DNA of 61,226 nucleotides from Acidobacteriaceae bacterium. Lineage in GTDB: Bacteria; Acidobacteriota; Terriglobia; Terriglobales; Acidobacteriaceae. The stretch covers positions 1 through 61,226 of the forward strand of contig JASHQE010000212.1 in assembly GCA_030037705.1 (NCBI GenBank), written 5' to 3'. Position 1 is the stretch's first letter. Each line of letters starts with the position of its first letter. The notes under the pieces were generated by a model. It did no database searches and was not told where the DNA came from. It saw only the letters and a program-made list of their open reading frames with translations. Both the position numbers and the translations under genes were made by a program. Positions 54,486 through 61,226 of the stretch are shown in pieces.

Positions 54486-55060
54486 TTGGGCCCGCCTGCC
54501 GCAGAGCTTTTGATCAGATCTGCAGTCTGCGCTTCGGCAGCGCGCAGATAATCGTCGGGGCTCAGAATCAGTTGCACCCCGCGCACACCAGCCGAGACGC
54601 TGATCTTGTCGAAGAGAATCGCGGTCTCATCCATCCATACCGGAAAAGGCTTTTTCGCGCCAAAAACCGTAACCCCTCCGCGAATATATCCGGTAAGCGC
54701 CTGCACATCTTTGAGCGGCGCCATCTCAGCCTTGCGCAACCCCGCCGCGCGCGCCAGCTTCTTGAAGTCGAGTTCGGCATCGCCGGGAATAACGGCGAAG
54801 ACATGGATGGCCCGCCCTCCGGTCGTCCACCCCAGCGACGAAGACCTGTCACCACCACCCCAAGAAGCAGAAACCGCTTCTTGGGGGCCCCAGTCGCTGG
54901 GGACCCCGGTGGTAATCAGAGTTTTGAAAACTTGCTCGGCGGGCATTCCAATCTTCTTGGCGACGGAGATCGCGGAAAGATCCTCCGGATCGACCTCGTA
55001 CTCGCGCAGCTCGAACGCGATGCCGAGTGATTCGAGAAAGCGCGCGCCATTTGTCTTCAT
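54482..55060 (-). CDS. ybaK: YbaK/Cys-tRNA(Pro) deacylase with an in-frame repeat insertion
   Basis: A 192-residue trans-editing deacylase that clears mischarged Cys-tRNA(Pro). The family is shown by GMPAEQVFKTLI, DFKKLARAAGLRKAEMA, LTGYIRGGVTVFGAKKPFPV and ISVSAGVRGVQLILSPDDYL. The usual length is about 155-160. The extra residues are about 53-83 (Gly/Ser/Trp-rich), encoded by a palindromic element at 54830-54902, where homologues pass straight from KTLI-like to the next strand. The gene overlaps both ccmA and ccmB by ATGA, so it is translated with the haem exporter. Confidence 0.88.
   Translation of the reverse strand: MKTNGARFLESLGIAFELREYEVDPEDLSAISVAKKIGMPAEQVFKTLITTGVPSDWGPQEAVSASWGGGDRSSSLGWTTGGRAIHVFAVIPGDAELDFKKLARAAGLRKAEMAPLKDVQALTGYIRGGVTVFGAKKPFPVWMDETAILFDKISVSAGVRGVQLILSPDDYLRAAEAQTADLIKSSAAGGPK
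54830..54902. repeat. Double-stem palindromic element inside ybaK
   Basis: An outer stem CCCCAGCGAC (54830-54839) / GTCGCTGGGG (54893-54902) encloses a perfect inner hairpin CCCCAAGAAGC (54858-54868) / GCTTCTTGGGG (54876-54886). The element is read through without a stop and codes for low-complexity residues in the protein. It looks like an intergenic-type palindrome inserted in frame. Confidence 0.75.
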
Positions 55061-55740
55061 AACCCGGCATGTCCGTGTTCAAAAGATGCAATTCTTCCCG
55101 CATGGAGCGTCAGCACCCAATCGGCGAGGGGCGCTGCCAACTCGCGCTGGTGCGTTGTCAGCACGATGGTGCGGGCGCTCTGGCGAAATGTCGCCAGCAA
55201 TTCCACCATCTGCCGGGCGCTTTCCACATCCATATTGGAGAATGGTTCGTCGAGCAGAAGCAACTCGGGTTCCGATAACAGTACGCGGGCCAGCGAGGTG
55301 CGCTGCCGCATGCCCTGCGAGTACTGGCTCAGAATCCGTTTCAGATCGGGATCGAGCCCTACCCGTCGCAGTGCATCAGCCGGCGCAAGGCAGGAGCGCC
55401 CGGGATACAAGCTGGCAAAGTAGCGAAGATTTTCTTCGGCCGTCAATTCGTCGTACAGCATGGGCGCGTGACTCATGTATCCGACCCGCGCCCGCGCCTC
55501 GTGCGGATCGAGTCCTCCGAAGACGAGCGCCGTGCCAAAACTGGGACGCAGTAGTCCAGCGAGAATCCGAAGCAGTGTCGATTTGCCCGCACCGTTTTCG
55601 CCCAGCACAACGTAGCAGCGGCCGGGTTCAAAGTCTACTGAGACCTGACGGAGGGCCGCAAACGAGCCAAAGAGTTTGGAAACCTGATCGAGCCTGGCGC
55701 TGAACGAAACACTGGCAGTTGCCGGCGGATTCGTGCTCAT
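55057..55740 (-). CDS. ccmA: Heme exporter ATP-binding protein CcmA
   Basis: A 227-residue ABC ATPase. Walker A is GENGAGKSTLLRILAG, the signature is SQGMRQRTSLARVLL, and Walker B is ELLLLDEPFSNMD. The short length and operon position with ccmE and ccmB identify CcmA. ATG 55740 is chosen; the longer frame upstream is Arg-rich shadow of ccmE. ccmE ends 5 bases before it. Confidence 0.88.
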   Translation of the reverse strand: MSTNPPATASVSFSARLDQVSKLFGSFAALRQVSVDFEPGRCYVVLGENGAGKSTLLRILAGLLRPSFGTALVFGGLDPHEARARVGYMSHAPMLYDELTAEENLRYFASLYPGRSCLAPADALRRVGLDPDLKRILSQYSQGMRQRTSLARVLLSEPELLLLDEPFSNMDVESARQMVELLATFRQSARTIVLTTHQRELAAPLADWVLTLHAGRIASFEHGHAGL

Positions 55741-55744
55741 TCGG

Positions 55745-56263
55745 TCAGTTGCCAGCGGTCTGAGTGCCGGCCGGAGCCGTCTGAGCGGCCGATGCAGAGG
55801 TGGGCTTGGAATTCGCAGGCGCCTGCGGCCGAGCGCCGGGCTGCGCGGGCGCATATTTGCTGGCGCATTTGGCCTGCAGCGCGGTCGCATGGAAGACGCC
55901 GTCGTGGCCGTATGTGCCTTCTGCGAGCGCCTGGGCGTCGTCCTTGAACGTATCTGGAGGTGGCTCAGAACCTCTATACGACACTTTCAGCAGCCGCCCG
56001 CTGACGGCTTTGGGCGAATGGCTCTCAAACTCGTTGAGCACGAAAGTCACGTGAGTGCCATCCTGCACAATTGAGCCGGGCTGGACGAAGCCTTCCACGC
56101 GCAGCTGGCTATGGTAAGCCTTATCGCCCATGCCGCCGAGTTCGGCAATCGTCACATAGTAGCTCTTGCTCGCGCCATAACCGGTATAAGCCAGCCAGCC
56201 GATCGTTCCGACAATGATGGCCGCCGCGATGCCGATCCGCCAAGTATTTCGAGAAGATTTCAT
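55745..56263 (-). CDS. ccmE: Heme chaperone CcmE with C-x3-Y motif
   Basis: A 172-residue membrane-anchored haem chaperone. TM at residues about 8-28 (WRIGIAAAIIVGTIGWLAYT), then the OB-fold with YHSQLRVEGFVQPGSIV and VLNEFESHSPKAVSG. The haem-binding site reads AKCASKY: a Cys (about residue 133) takes the place of the usual covalent His and a Tyr follows four residues later. This is the C-x3-Y variant associated with the modified system I of archaea and some bacteria. A Pro/Ala/Gln tail follows. It starts the ccm operon. Confidence 0.88.
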   Translation of the reverse strand: MKSSRNTWRIGIAAAIIVGTIGWLAYTGYGASKSYYVTIAELGGMGDKAYHSQLRVEGFVQPGSIVQDGTHVTFVLNEFESHSPKAVSGRLLKVSYRGSEPPPDTFKDDAQALAEGTYGHDGVFHATALQAKCASKYAPAQPGARPQAPANSKPTSASAAQTAPAGTQTAGN

Positions 56264-56447
56264 GGTCAATTCTAACGATACGAGTGCAAAGGGCGGTGGT
56301 CAACCCGGCTTGCGGGCAGCATGGATCCGAAGTTGGATCCGAGGTTGCGGCGGAAGTACTGGAAAACCTTGATTTACAGGACCTAGGTCGTTGCACGACC
56401 TGCGCCGACACGGCAGCAAATGTGACGCAGCGCACAACGGGTGGAAC

Positions 56448-56606
56448 TTAGGGCCTTCTGCGCCGGGCCAACTCCGCCGGTTGCGCCTCGCTGCGGGTCG
56501 GAACCAGGCGGAAATCCCTCTGCGTCAGGTGTCTCAGGCCACTGGCTAAAACGGCCGGTGACACGATCATGGCAACGAAAGCGAACCCAAGCAGAAAGTC
56601 GAGCAT
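56448..56606 (-). CDS. 52-residue small membrane protein
   Basis: ATG at 56606, stop TAA at 56448-56450, GGAAGG 8-10 bases upstream of the start. One hydrophobic segment at about residues 3-21 (DFLLGFAFVAMIVSPAVLA) is followed by a basic cytoplasmic tail (RHLTQRDFRLVPTR and RRRRP at the end). It reads towards ccmE, 185 bases away. No family is recognised. The larger overlapping frame at 56383-56643 lacks such a pattern and is rejected. Confidence 0.5.
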   Translation of the reverse strand: MLDFLLGFAFVAMIVSPAVLASGLRHLTQRDFRLVPTRSEAQPAELARRRRP

Positions 56607-56842
56607 GACAACATCCTTCCCCTGCACTTCCGCCGGTGAGCATGATGAACGATTCGGCTGTGGCGCGTAACTTAACAGACGGTATAGCGTAATCGAACTA
56701 CGGGATGGAATAGCTCTTCGGCGTGGAGGGCATTACCGCTTGGTACCGTACGGAGCAAGTGTCGGGGTATTGCCCGATCCCCCAGAAGCGTTACAGACTC
56801 TGGGCCCGCATCATGGAACGCGGCGAGACAGGCCGGTTCGCT
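56607..56842. other. Upstream region of the 52-residue protein gene
   Basis: The 236 bases between the small gene and the MITE-like element show no frame with coding character, no consensus promoter and no obvious hairpin. With the element it makes a gene-free stretch of about 417 bases. Confidence 0.4.
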
Positions 56843-57027
56843 CTAGTCCATATCGACTATAGACCAACTCTAAGTTGCTAAAAGTAAGTCAAGCACTGTC
56901 ATGTTGAGCGAAATCCGCCGCGGCGGAGAGTCGAAACATCTGCGGTTCGTTTCCTGCCGCACGCATTCAATGCAAAACTTGCTCATTTTGCCCATAGGTT
57001 ATCGGGCCATATGTCGATACACCCTAG
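56843..57027 (+). mobile_element. MITE-like element, copy 4 (185 bp, inserted at the kinase stop codon)
   Basis: Left end CTAGTCCATATCGACTATAG; right end CATATGTCGATACACCCTAG. The interior is in the same orientation as copy 1, but carries TCCGCCGCGGCGGA (56914-56927) in place of the GTTGGGAGC hairpin. TA borders both ends. The right TA is part of the kinase stop codon (minus strand TAG); joining the outer flanks restores TAG. Confidence 0.78.
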
Positions 57028-59513
57028 TCCCCATCCGGCGGGACCTGCGCAAGCAGGCGCTTCCATGTCTTCTGGTTTTTGCGGAAACCTTTCTTCAGGT
57101 CCTCGAGAATGCGTTCAAAATCGGTGTTGGTCCGCAGATTGTTCCATGCCGGATTCTTCTGAAACCATGGATAATTCTCATTCCCGAGATAGATAGCCCG
57201 CCGCAGCCAGTGCAATGCCTCGCTCGAATCGCCCTCGACCGCGAAGTACGTTGCCAGCCGGTAGGCCATCTCGTTATCGGCTTCGGCCGCCGTCAGTGTA
57301 TCGTCTTTGAGCAGTGCTGCCGCCCGCGCCCGCTCGCCGGCTTGCACGTAGCAGAGCGCGAGCGTAGGCACGGCAATGCGCAGCGAGTCGTCGTCACGAA
57401 TCACGCCTTCGAGAATCTGGATGGCCGCATCCAGATGTCCCAGCCGCATCTGCTGATAGCCGGCCGAAGTGCGCAGCAGTGGATGGCGCGGTTCGAGCGC
57501 AAGGCCCTTTTCAAGCTCGTCACCTGCCAACTCGATTTGGTTCTGGTAGTGGTACACGCGCGCCCGATGGTTATAGAGAATGGCTGCATTCGCCGGATTC
57601 AGCTTGAGCGCGCGGCTGAACTCGGCCAGAGCTTCTTCATACATCCCATCGCCGCGCAGCGCCAGCCCCGCCACCAGATGGACATTCCAGTCGTTGGCTG
57701 CACTGGCGAGGAGATTTGCAATGCCGTGCCGCGCCGACTCCTTTTCGCCACGCGAAAGCAACATGTAAATGCGATAGAGATTCGCTTCCGTTGAAGCGGG
57801 ATCGAGCTTGAGCGCTTCATCAAAGGCCCGCCGCGCGCGCATCACATGAATCTGCCCGCCAAAACCGTGCCGGACATATTGAAGCTCCGCAATGCCCAGC
57901 CCGCTCCAACCCGGAGCAAACCGTGCATCGGCTGCCGTCACGCGCGTGAACAGGGCATGAGCACGGTCCAGATCGGCGCGCGAGCCGGTGCGGACCATAA
58001 ACGAGCTCAGCAGCGCGCGCGCTTGCAGATACCGCTCGCTGATCGGCCCCGGCAGCGAACCTTCGCGTGCCACCGGCCGCCCCTCGCCCTGCGCCACCTC
58101 GATCCCGTGCGTTGCGCTCAATCCGTGCAGAGAAGCGAATACCTCATTCGAAATCTCGGTTTGCACTGCGATCAAATCGAGGGATGCAACGCTGATGGCG
58201 CCGCCCGAGCGCACGCTCTGCGAGGCCACGTCAAGCAATTGCCAGTTCAGATCGAACCCGCTCTCCGAACGAAAGAAACTTCCGGCGAGCACGTAAGAAA
58301 CCAGCAGTTTCTGTCCAATCGCCAGCGGATCAAGATTGGCATTCGGCTGCGCGAGCGGCAGGGACATCAGCGTGCTCGAAGGCCGCACGATCAGTGCCGG
58401 AATCCGCGCCAGCCGCGCGGCAATCGCATCGGCCAGAGCGTAGCCATACAGCGGCGCCACCTCCGCTGCGCCGAGATTCGTAAAGGGCAACACAACCAGC
58501 GACGCCTCGTTCGCCCTTTCGCCCGCCGATTCGCGGAACCGTTCCGCCAGCATCGAAAGAAAACCGGTGGTCCGCTTCTCCGCCTCCGCCGTGCTCGTGG
58601 GCAGAAGGGCCGCGGCCTCGCCGGGAATGATGCCGGTCTCAATCTGCATCGCCTTCATGATCGTCTTCAGCGCCTCGCGCACCTCGGCAGCCGAGGCATA
58701 CCGCGCACTCGGATTTTTTTCGAGGCACGTCGCGATCACGCTCTTCAGCTCCAGCGAAATTCCTGGCACAATCGCGTTCAGATCAATCGGTTCCGTAAAC
58801 TGGATCGCGCGAATCGCCTGAAAGTCTTCCGCGTCCGGCCGCACAAACGGATGCCGCCCGCTCGCCAGCTCGTAGAGAATCACGCCCAGAGCCCACACGT
58901 CCGACTGCACGCTCGAGTGGCCGGTGACGAACTGCTCCGGCGCCATGTAGCGAATCGTTCCGCCGCGTGCCGTATACGTGGCCGCGAGCGATGCATCCTT
59001 GGCGAGCCCAGGTTTGGACGGGTCGAAATGCATGTCCTCCGGCGCAAGCCGCCGCGCCAGGCCGAAGTCGAGAATCTTCACCAGGCCGCCATCCGTGAGC
59101 ATCACATTCTGCGGCTTCAGATCGCGATGAAAGATGCCCAGCACATGAGCAGCCTGCAAACCGTCGGCAATCTGAATGCCCACCGATAAGACAAGCTGCA
59201 AATTCGCCGGCCCGCGCAGGATCAACTGGTCGAGCGATTGTCCCGGAACGTACTGCATCGCGATATAGGCTTCTTCACCGCTCTCGCCCACTTCATAAAT
59301 CGCGCACACATTGGGATGCTCAATGGCCGAGGCCATCCGCGCTTCGCGCAACACGGTTGAGCGCATCTGCTCTGCGGAAAGTATGCCCGTGCGCAGAATC
59401 TTCAACACTACAGGCCGCTGCAACAGCGTGTCGTTGGCCAGATACACAACACCGCTGCCGCCTGCGCCCAGGCGTCGGAGAATTTCATAATGTTCAAGTG
59501 TTCTACGCTTCAT
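57024..59513 (-). CDS. Soluble Ser/Thr protein kinase with TolB-like and TPR domains
   Basis: An 829-residue protein. Residues about 1-270 are a PknB-type kinase: GAGGSGVVYLAND, VVLKILR, FHRDLKPQNVMLTDGG, KILDFGLARRL, YMAPEQF. Residues about 330-470 resemble the FlgO/adenylate-cyclase-type regulatory region (LVVLPFTNLGAAEVAPLYGY). The rest is a row of tetratricopeptide repeats (YEEALAEFSRALKLNPANAA, GLALEPRHPLLRTSAGYQQM). There is no transmembrane segment. ATG 59513 is chosen over TTG 59525. The stop is at the end of a MITE-like element. Confidence 0.92.
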   Translation of the reverse strand: MKRRTLEHYEILRRLGAGGSGVVYLANDTLLQRPVVLKILRTGILSAEQMRSTVLREARMASAIEHPNVCAIYEVGESGEEAYIAMQYVPGQSLDQLILRGPANLQLVLSVGIQIADGLQAAHVLGIFHRDLKPQNVMLTDGGLVKILDFGLARRLAPEDMHFDPSKPGLAKDASLAATYTARGGTIRYMAPEQFVTGHSSVQSDVWALGVILYELASGRHPFVRPDAEDFQAIRAIQFTEPIDLNAIVPGISLELKSVIATCLEKNPSARYASAAEVREALKTIMKAMQIETGIIPGEAAALLPTSTAEAEKRTTGFLSMLAERFRESAGERANEASLVVLPFTNLGAAEVAPLYGYALADAIAARLARIPALIVRPSSTLMSLPLAQPNANLDPLAIGQKLLVSYVLAGSFFRSESGFDLNWQLLDVASQSVRSGGAISVASLDLIAVQTEISNEVFASLHGLSATHGIEVAQGEGRPVAREGSLPGPISERYLQARALLSSFMVRTGSRADLDRAHALFTRVTAADARFAPGWSGLGIAELQYVRHGFGGQIHVMRARRAFDEALKLDPASTEANLYRIYMLLSRGEKESARHGIANLLASAANDWNVHLVAGLALRGDGMYEEALAEFSRALKLNPANAAILYNHRARVYHYQNQIELAGDELEKGLALEPRHPLLRTSAGYQQMRLGHLDAAIQILEGVIRDDDSLRIAVPTLALCYVQAGERARAAALLKDDTLTAAEADNEMAYRLATYFAVEGDSSEALHWLRRAIYLGNENYPWFQKNPAWNNLRTNTDFERILEDLKKGFRKNQKTWKRLLAQVPPDGD

Positions 59514-59578
59514 CGCCTGCTTCAAGTGTACCGGGCACGGCGTTAAAACGATCTAAAGCGCAGTGTAACGAAGGTCCA

Positions 59579-59899
59579 TCAGTGGCCGCGCGGCCGCGCG
59601 CTCTTTTCTGTTCCCTGATCTTCGCCGCGGCGAATCTCGCCTCCGTCGGACCCGTTCTCAGATCCTTGCTCTTCTTCGCGCAGCATCCGCATCTGGTTGC
59701 GCCGGCCTAGCGTCAGCATCGTGATGCCGAACACCAGCAGCACCAATCCCCACCAGAGATTCGCATCGATGCCCAGGCTCTTCGCATAGAGTCCCGTATT
59801 CTCGCGCGTCGCCAGACCGAAGGCGAAGAGGATCGTTCCCGTCAGCGTAAACATCAGTCCCATGGGAATGCGCAGGTCCAGACTCGTCCCTTGGCTCAT
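59579..59899 (-). CDS. Small membrane protein downstream of the sodium symporter
   Basis: A 106-residue protein with two hydrophobic helices (about residues 11-27, PMGLMFTLTGTILFAFG, and 44-60, LWWGLVLLVFGITMLTLG) and an acidic C-terminal tail rich in Glu/Gly. ATG 59899 has AGGAGAGAAACG just upstream. The symporter ends 11 bases before, so it is probably an accessory subunit. Symporter-linked small proteins of this layout occur in Terriglobia; no function is known. Confidence 0.72.
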   Translation of the reverse strand: MSQGTSLDLRIPMGLMFTLTGTILFAFGLATRENTGLYAKSLGIDANLWWGLVLLVFGITMLTLGRRNQMRMLREEEQGSENGSDGGEIRRGEDQGTEKSARPRGH

Positions 59900-59910
59900 C
59901 GTTTCTCTCC

Positions 59911-61226
59911 TTAGGCGAAAAAGATATTCAGCGCAACGGCGCCCACCAGGATAGCTGCGGCCAACGCTTCCGGCCGCTTCCACCACGGCAGATGCTCGTG
60001 CGAGGGCATCTTGGTGAGCGAGCGCACCAGGCCGACCAATTCGGAATCAGGCCGCGGCCTGGTCATCAGGCTCACCAGAACGGCGACTATGAAGTTTGCG
60101 CTGAAGGCGAAGATCGCGCCATAGAAATTCTGCGCCATATCGCTTGGATAGTGATGCAGCACGGTGATCCATCCGCCATGAATGCCCGGATGCGCTTCGA
60201 GCGGCAGCGTCAGCCCGTGATGCAGCACTGCCGCTGCCGTGCCCGCGATCAGCCCCGAAAATGCGCCATGCCCGGTGGCCCGCTTCCAGAACATGCCTAG
60301 CAAAAAGGTTGCAAACAGCGGCGCATTCACAAAGCTGAAGACCAGTTGCAGCGTATCCATGATGTTGTTGAAATTAATTGCCGCATAGGCCGTTGCAATC
60401 GAGAACAGAATGCCACCCACCGTTGCCCACCGGCCCACGGCAAGATAATGCTTGTCGCTCGCGCCCTTGTGAATATACGACTGATAAAGATCATAGGTAA
60501 ACACTGTATTGAACGCCGTTACATTGCCGGCCATGCCGCTCATAAAGCTCGCCAGCAGCGCCGTCAATCCCAGGCCCAGGATGCCGGTAGGAAAGTAGTG
60601 AAGCAGCATCATCGGCGTGGCCATGTCGTAATCGAGCAGCGGTTTGCCGCTCGCGTCGAGCATAGGCTGCCCGGTCACCGGGTTCACCTTTGCCGGAATC
60701 AGCCCGTGTCCCTCTTCCACTTCCTTCGGCACTACATGAATCTCGTGATAAATCGCGCCGCTCTCCGAGCGCACGACTTCCGTCGTGTGCGGCGTGGGCA
60801 ACCCGATAGCGATCAGCCCTGGCAGAATCACCAGGAAGGGAAACAGCATCTTCGGAACGGCGGCAATCAGCGGCACGCGCCGCGCGGCCTCCATATCGTG
60901 CGAGGCCATCGCCGTCTGGATGACAAGAAAATCCGTGCACCAATAGCCCGCGCCGAGCACAAAGCCAAGCCCCATCCCGATGCCGATAATGTCAATGCCC
61001 ATGGGGTTGGTGCTGGCATGCATTACGCCCTTCCACTCATGCATGTACGCCGTAGGCAGCGAAGCCTTCAGGCCCGCCCATCCGCCGATGTTTTTGAGGC
61101 CCAGCAGCACCAGTGGCAAAAAACCCGCAATGATCAAAAAGAACTGCAGCACCTCGTTGTAAATAGCGCTGGTGAGCCCGCCCAGAAAGATGTAGAGCAG
61201 CACGATCACGGCCGATAGCACGATGG
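59911..61226 (-). CDS. Sodium:solute symporter (SSF family), 5' end outside window
   Basis: At least 438 residues of a LeuT-fold symporter; the frame continues to the window edge, so the N-terminus is missing. Many helices are visible (VIVLLYIFLGGLTSAIYNEV, MGLGFVLGAGYWCTDFLVIQ, GILGLGLTALLASFMSGMAG, AFNTVFTYDLYQSYIHKGAS). The last two match the SGLT-like sodium-site region. A periplasmic loop carries EIHVVPKEVEEGHGLIP. The solute is unknown; sugars or polyols are plausible for this group. Confidence 0.9.
   Translation of the reverse strand, partial: IVLSAVIVLLYIFLGGLTSAIYNEVLQFFLIIAGFLPLVLLGLKNIGGWAGLKASLPTAYMHEWKGVMHASTNPMGIDIIGIGMGLGFVLGAGYWCTDFLVIQTAMASHDMEAARRVPLIAAVPKMLFPFLVILPGLIAIGLPTPHTTEVVRSESGAIYHEIHVVPKEVEEGHGLIPAKVNPVTGQPMLDASGKPLLDYDMATPMMLLHYFPTGILGLGLTALLASFMSGMAGNVTAFNTVFTYDLYQSYIHKGASDKHYLAVGRWATVGGILFSIATAYAAINFNNIMDTLQLVFSFVNAPLFATFLLGMFWKRATGHGAFSGLIAGTAAAVLHHGLTLPLEAHPGIHGGWITVLHHYPSDMAQNFYGAIFAFSANFIVAVLVSLMTRPRPDSELVGLVRSLTKMPSHEHLPWWKRPEALAAAILVGAVALNIFFA

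Noticed and set aside
57846..59189. 447-residue plus-strand frame opposite the kinase gene
   Set aside because: Very rich in Arg, His and Gln, no start signal, and fully covered by the kinase/TPR gene.

Overview
The window is a GC-rich (roughly 60%) bacterial chromosome segment, most likely from the Acidobacteriota class Terriglobia. The case for this rests on two Oar-like TonB-dependent receptors with an N-terminal carboxypeptidase-regulatory domain, a TonB-ExbB-ExbD-ExbD-TPR cluster, a fused E1 alpha/beta 2-oxoacid dehydrogenase, serine/threonine kinases with TPR tails, and several short palindromic repeat families typical of these genomes. No rRNA, tRNA, CRISPR array or complete insertion sequence was found.

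Layout. 1-177 is the end of a pgsA-like gene. 291-6257 (minus) is a tripartite RND efflux operon (adaptor, pump, TolC). 6555-9245 holds small membrane and zinc-ribbon proteins and an ECF sigma/zf-HC2 anti-sigma pair. 9706-12459 is a compact RiPP-type metallophore operon: a Cys-rich bufferin-like precursor (BufA2 type), a DUF692 multinuclear iron oxidase, a DUF2063 partner and DoxX. 12505-17959 has a glycosyltransferase and a DUF5666 protein followed by an Oar-like receptor. 18571-25789 has the E1 fusion, an MFS exporter, a Tat-exported DUF2264 protein and RecQ. 25798-29764 has a DUF302 protein, two cyclophilins, gatC and an FmdE-like protein. 30421-33509 is yajC-secD-secF behind a long possibly structured leader with a good sigma-70 promoter. 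33796-37491 is tonB, exbB, exbD, exbD and a TPR lipoprotein, the energy system for the TonB receptors. 37604-39970 is a secreted GH31 glycosidase. 40382-48160 is a myo-inositol catabolic operon (iolB, iolD, iolA, iolE, iolG, a 33-residue membrane peptide, a sugar permease), followed by a second Oar-like receptor and a GlpD-like dehydrogenase. 53817-56263 (minus) is a cytochrome c maturation operon ccmE-ccmA-ybaK-ccmB. 57024-61226 (minus) has a Ser/Thr kinase, a small membrane protein and a partial sodium:solute symporter.

The most interesting points are these. (1) The bufferin-like operon. (2) A four-copy MITE-like element of about 185-199 bp with terminal inverted repeats and TA at every end; two copies sit exactly in the stop codons of neighbouring genes. 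(3) A 14-bp palindrome that recurs inside otherwise different repeats, including a perfect 36-bp palindrome. (4) A double-stem palindromic element inserted in frame inside ybaK, adding about 30 residues. (5) A CcmE with the C-x3-Y haem-binding motif instead of the usual histidine. (6) Three short membrane-peptide genes, one translationally coupled to iolG. All family names come from reading the protein sequences, without database searches.
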